From assembly GCA_900553965.1 (NCBI GenBank), contig USFX01000057.1:1-13465 (forward strand): a stretch of DNA of 13,465 nt, written 5' to 3'. Shown piece after piece: positions 12,119 through 13,465 of the stretch. The translations under genes were made by a program, and so were the position numbers. Each line of letters opens with the position of its first letter. Positions within the stretch are counted from its first letter, which is position 1. Under the pieces are notes generated by a model that did not search any database, was not told the DNA's origin, and saw only the letters and a list, made by a program, of their open reading frames with translations. Source of the stretch: an uncultured Prevotella sp. GTDB lineage: Bacteria; Bacteroidota; Bacteroidia; Bacteroidales; Bacteroidaceae.

Positions 12119-13465
12119 ATGAAGAAGATCAAGCATACCACCATTTTCCTGATGACAGCCCTCGCCGCGATGACCACGCCGGCTGTGGCCCAGACCAGCA
12201 TCGGCGGGGTGGATGTCGACGGACTGGCCACCGCCCGCAACGGAGCCTACATTACCGTTGACATGAACCTGCGGCTCTCTGACGTCAGCGTCAGCTCCAA
12301 CCGCGCCATGCTCCTCACGCCGCGCATCGTCGCCGGCCGTGACTCGCTGCTGCTGCCGCCGGTGGCTGTCTATGGCCGTCGCCGCTACTACTATTACCCC
12401 CGCAACGGCCAGAGCATGCTCACGGGCAGCGACGGAACGGAGATGCGCGCCGCCGAGATGCCCGACACCATGGCCTATCACGCCCTCGTCCCGTATGAAA
12501 AGTGGATGGAGGGAGCTGCCCTTGCGCTCCACCGCGAGGACTACGGCTGTTGTCACACGCTCGTCGCCGAGGCCGACGGAATCATCGGCCATCACTATGG
12601 CGACTTCTTCCCCGAGCTTGTCTACATCCAGCCGCAGGGCGAGGCGCAGAAGCGCGACTCGCTCGAAGGCTCGGCGTTCATCGACTTCCCCGTCGACAAG
12701 ACCCAGATCTATCCCGACTACCGGCGAAACACCGTCGAGCTGGGGAAGATTCAGGCCACGATAGACTCCGTGCGCTCCGACCGCGACATCACCATCACCT
12801 CCGTATGGCTCAAGGGCTATGCCTCGCCGGAAAGCCCCTACTCCCACAACCGTGACCTCGCCCGCGGACGAACGGCGGCGCTGAAGAACCACATCCAGCA
12901 ACTCTACCACTTCGCCGACGGCGTCATCACGACCGACTTCGAGCCTGAGGACTGGGCCGGACTGCGCCGATATGTCGACCGGTCGAACCTGAAGAAACGC
13001 GAGGAAATCCTCCGGATCATCGACAGCGGCATGGAGCCGGACGCACGCGAGGCCGCCATCAAGCGTCGCTATCCGGCCGACTACCGCTTCCTGCTCAACA
13101 ACTGCTACCCGGCACTGCGCCACACCGACTACCGCATAGCCTACACCATCCGCAGCTTCAGCGACGTGGACGAGATAAGGCGCATCATGCGTGAGCATCC
13201 GCAGAAGCTGAGTCAGAACGAGTTCTACCTCGTCGCGCAGAAGTGTGAGCCGGGCACGGACGAATTCACCGAGGTCTTCGAGACCGCCGTCCGCATGTTC
13301 CCCACCGACAGCGTGGCCAATCTCAACGCCGCCAACGCCGCCATCCGCCGCGATGATCTCGACGCCGCCGAGCGCTACCTCGACCGTGCGGGCCATTCGC
13401 CCAAAGCCATCTATACCCGCGGTGCGCTGGCCATCCGCCGCAATGACCTGACGGCGGCCCGCCGC
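12119..13465 (+). CDS. DUF3868 protein with OmpA-like region, 3' end outside the window
   Basis: 449 codons are visible with no stop before the right edge, so the gene is partial. A signal peptide (1-24, PAVA|Q) is followed by a DUF3868-like N-terminal domain (about 25-150: GAYITVDMNLRLSDVSVSSN, RIVAGRDSLLLPPVAVYGRR, HALVPYEKWM). Next is an OmpA-like region (about 185-265) with FIDFPVDKTQIYPDYRRN, GYASPESPYSHNRDLARGR and ALKNHI, which suggests periplasmic peptidoglycan contact. From about 385 to the end, helical TPR-like repeats (NLNAANAAIRRDDLDAAERY, GALAIRRNDL) appear. It starts 12 bp after the DUF3575 stop, so the genes are one operon. In related loci such proteins accompany fimbrial subunits; that this one does is inference. 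Confidence 0.82.
   Translation, partial: MKKIKHTTIFLMTALAAMTTPAVAQTSIGGVDVDGLATARNGAYITVDMNLRLSDVSVSSNRAMLLTPRIVAGRDSLLLPPVAVYGRRRYYYYPRNGQSMLTGSDGTEMRAAEMPDTMAYHALVPYEKWMEGAALALHREDYGCCHTLVAEADGIIGHHYGDFFPELVYIQPQGEAQKRDSLEGSAFIDFPVDKTQIYPDYRRNTVELGKIQATIDSVRSDRDITITSVWLKGYASPESPYSHNRDLARGRTAALKNHIQQLYHFADGVITTDFEPEDWAGLRRYVDRSNLKKREEILRIIDSGMEPDAREAAIKRRYPADYRFLLNNCYPALRHTDYRIAYTIRSFSDVDEIRRIMREHPQKLSQNEFYLVAQKCEPGTDEFTEVFETAVRMFPTDSVANLNAANAAIRRDDLDAAERYLDRAGHSPKAIYTRGALAIRRNDLTAARR

Noticed and set aside
12098..13396. 432-codon open frame on the minus strand
   Set aside because: It lies antisense to the DUF3575-DUF3868 operon in GC-rich DNA where the opposite frame stays open by codon bias; its translation is low-complexity Val/Gly/Arg-rich with no domain.

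Overview
The window is chromosomal DNA of a member of the Bacteroidales, probably of the Prevotellaceae or Muribaculaceae type. The evidence is Bacteroidetes promoters (TTG, about 19-20 nt, then TAnnTTTG), A-rich translation starts instead of strong Shine-Dalgarno sites, a secreted pectate lyase with a type IX secretion-like tail, and a DUF3575-DUF3868 gene pair known from fimbrial loci of this order. Genus is not resolved.

Layout. 1-560: no credible gene, but two structured repeats (one cut by the left edge). 561-2836: a lower-GC cassette of three + strand genes (lipoprotein, DUF805 membrane protein, CoiA-like zinc-finger/nuclease-like protein), close or overlapping, probably one operon and probably acquired. 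2837-3139: intergenic, with a 33-bp direct repeat carrying promoter -7 motifs. 3140-4990: secreted family-1 pectate lyase. 5163-7070: glutamate dehydrogenase and an RlpA-like protein in tandem. 7237-8526 (minus): O-acetylhomoserine sulfhydrylase, facing rlpA across a bidirectional terminator. 8747-9574: rsmA, divergent from it and apparently leaderless. 9825-10179: a promoter, a structured region without a convincing ORF and a terminator, read as an unassigned small RNA gene. 10181-10828: repeats only. 10829-11473: five copies of a dyad-symmetric sequence. 11522-13465: start of the DUF3575-DUF3868 operon, cut by the right edge.

The most notable feature is the array at 10829-11473. The five copies share the arms TTTCTC and GAGAAG but have two different 7-nt cores. 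Copies 1 and 2 (core TCACTAA) form an exact 22-bp inverted repeat. Copies 4 and 5 (core TTATCAA) form an exact 25-bp inverted repeat ending 48 bp before the DUF3575 gene. Copy 3 shares the second core. This is what two side-by-side invertible segments served by one site-specific recombinase, but kept apart by their crossover sequence, would look like. I infer a phase-variation switch for a surface structure; no recombinase gene is in the window.

Other themes: a GC-rich repeat family sits in head-to-head pairs at gene ends and has been translated into the C-termini of RlpA and RsmA; a 22-nt tandem duplication lies against the start codon of the sulfhydrylase gene; and a 63-bp three-hairpin repeat occurs in opposite orientation at both ends of a 10.4-kb interval that is mostly core genes.
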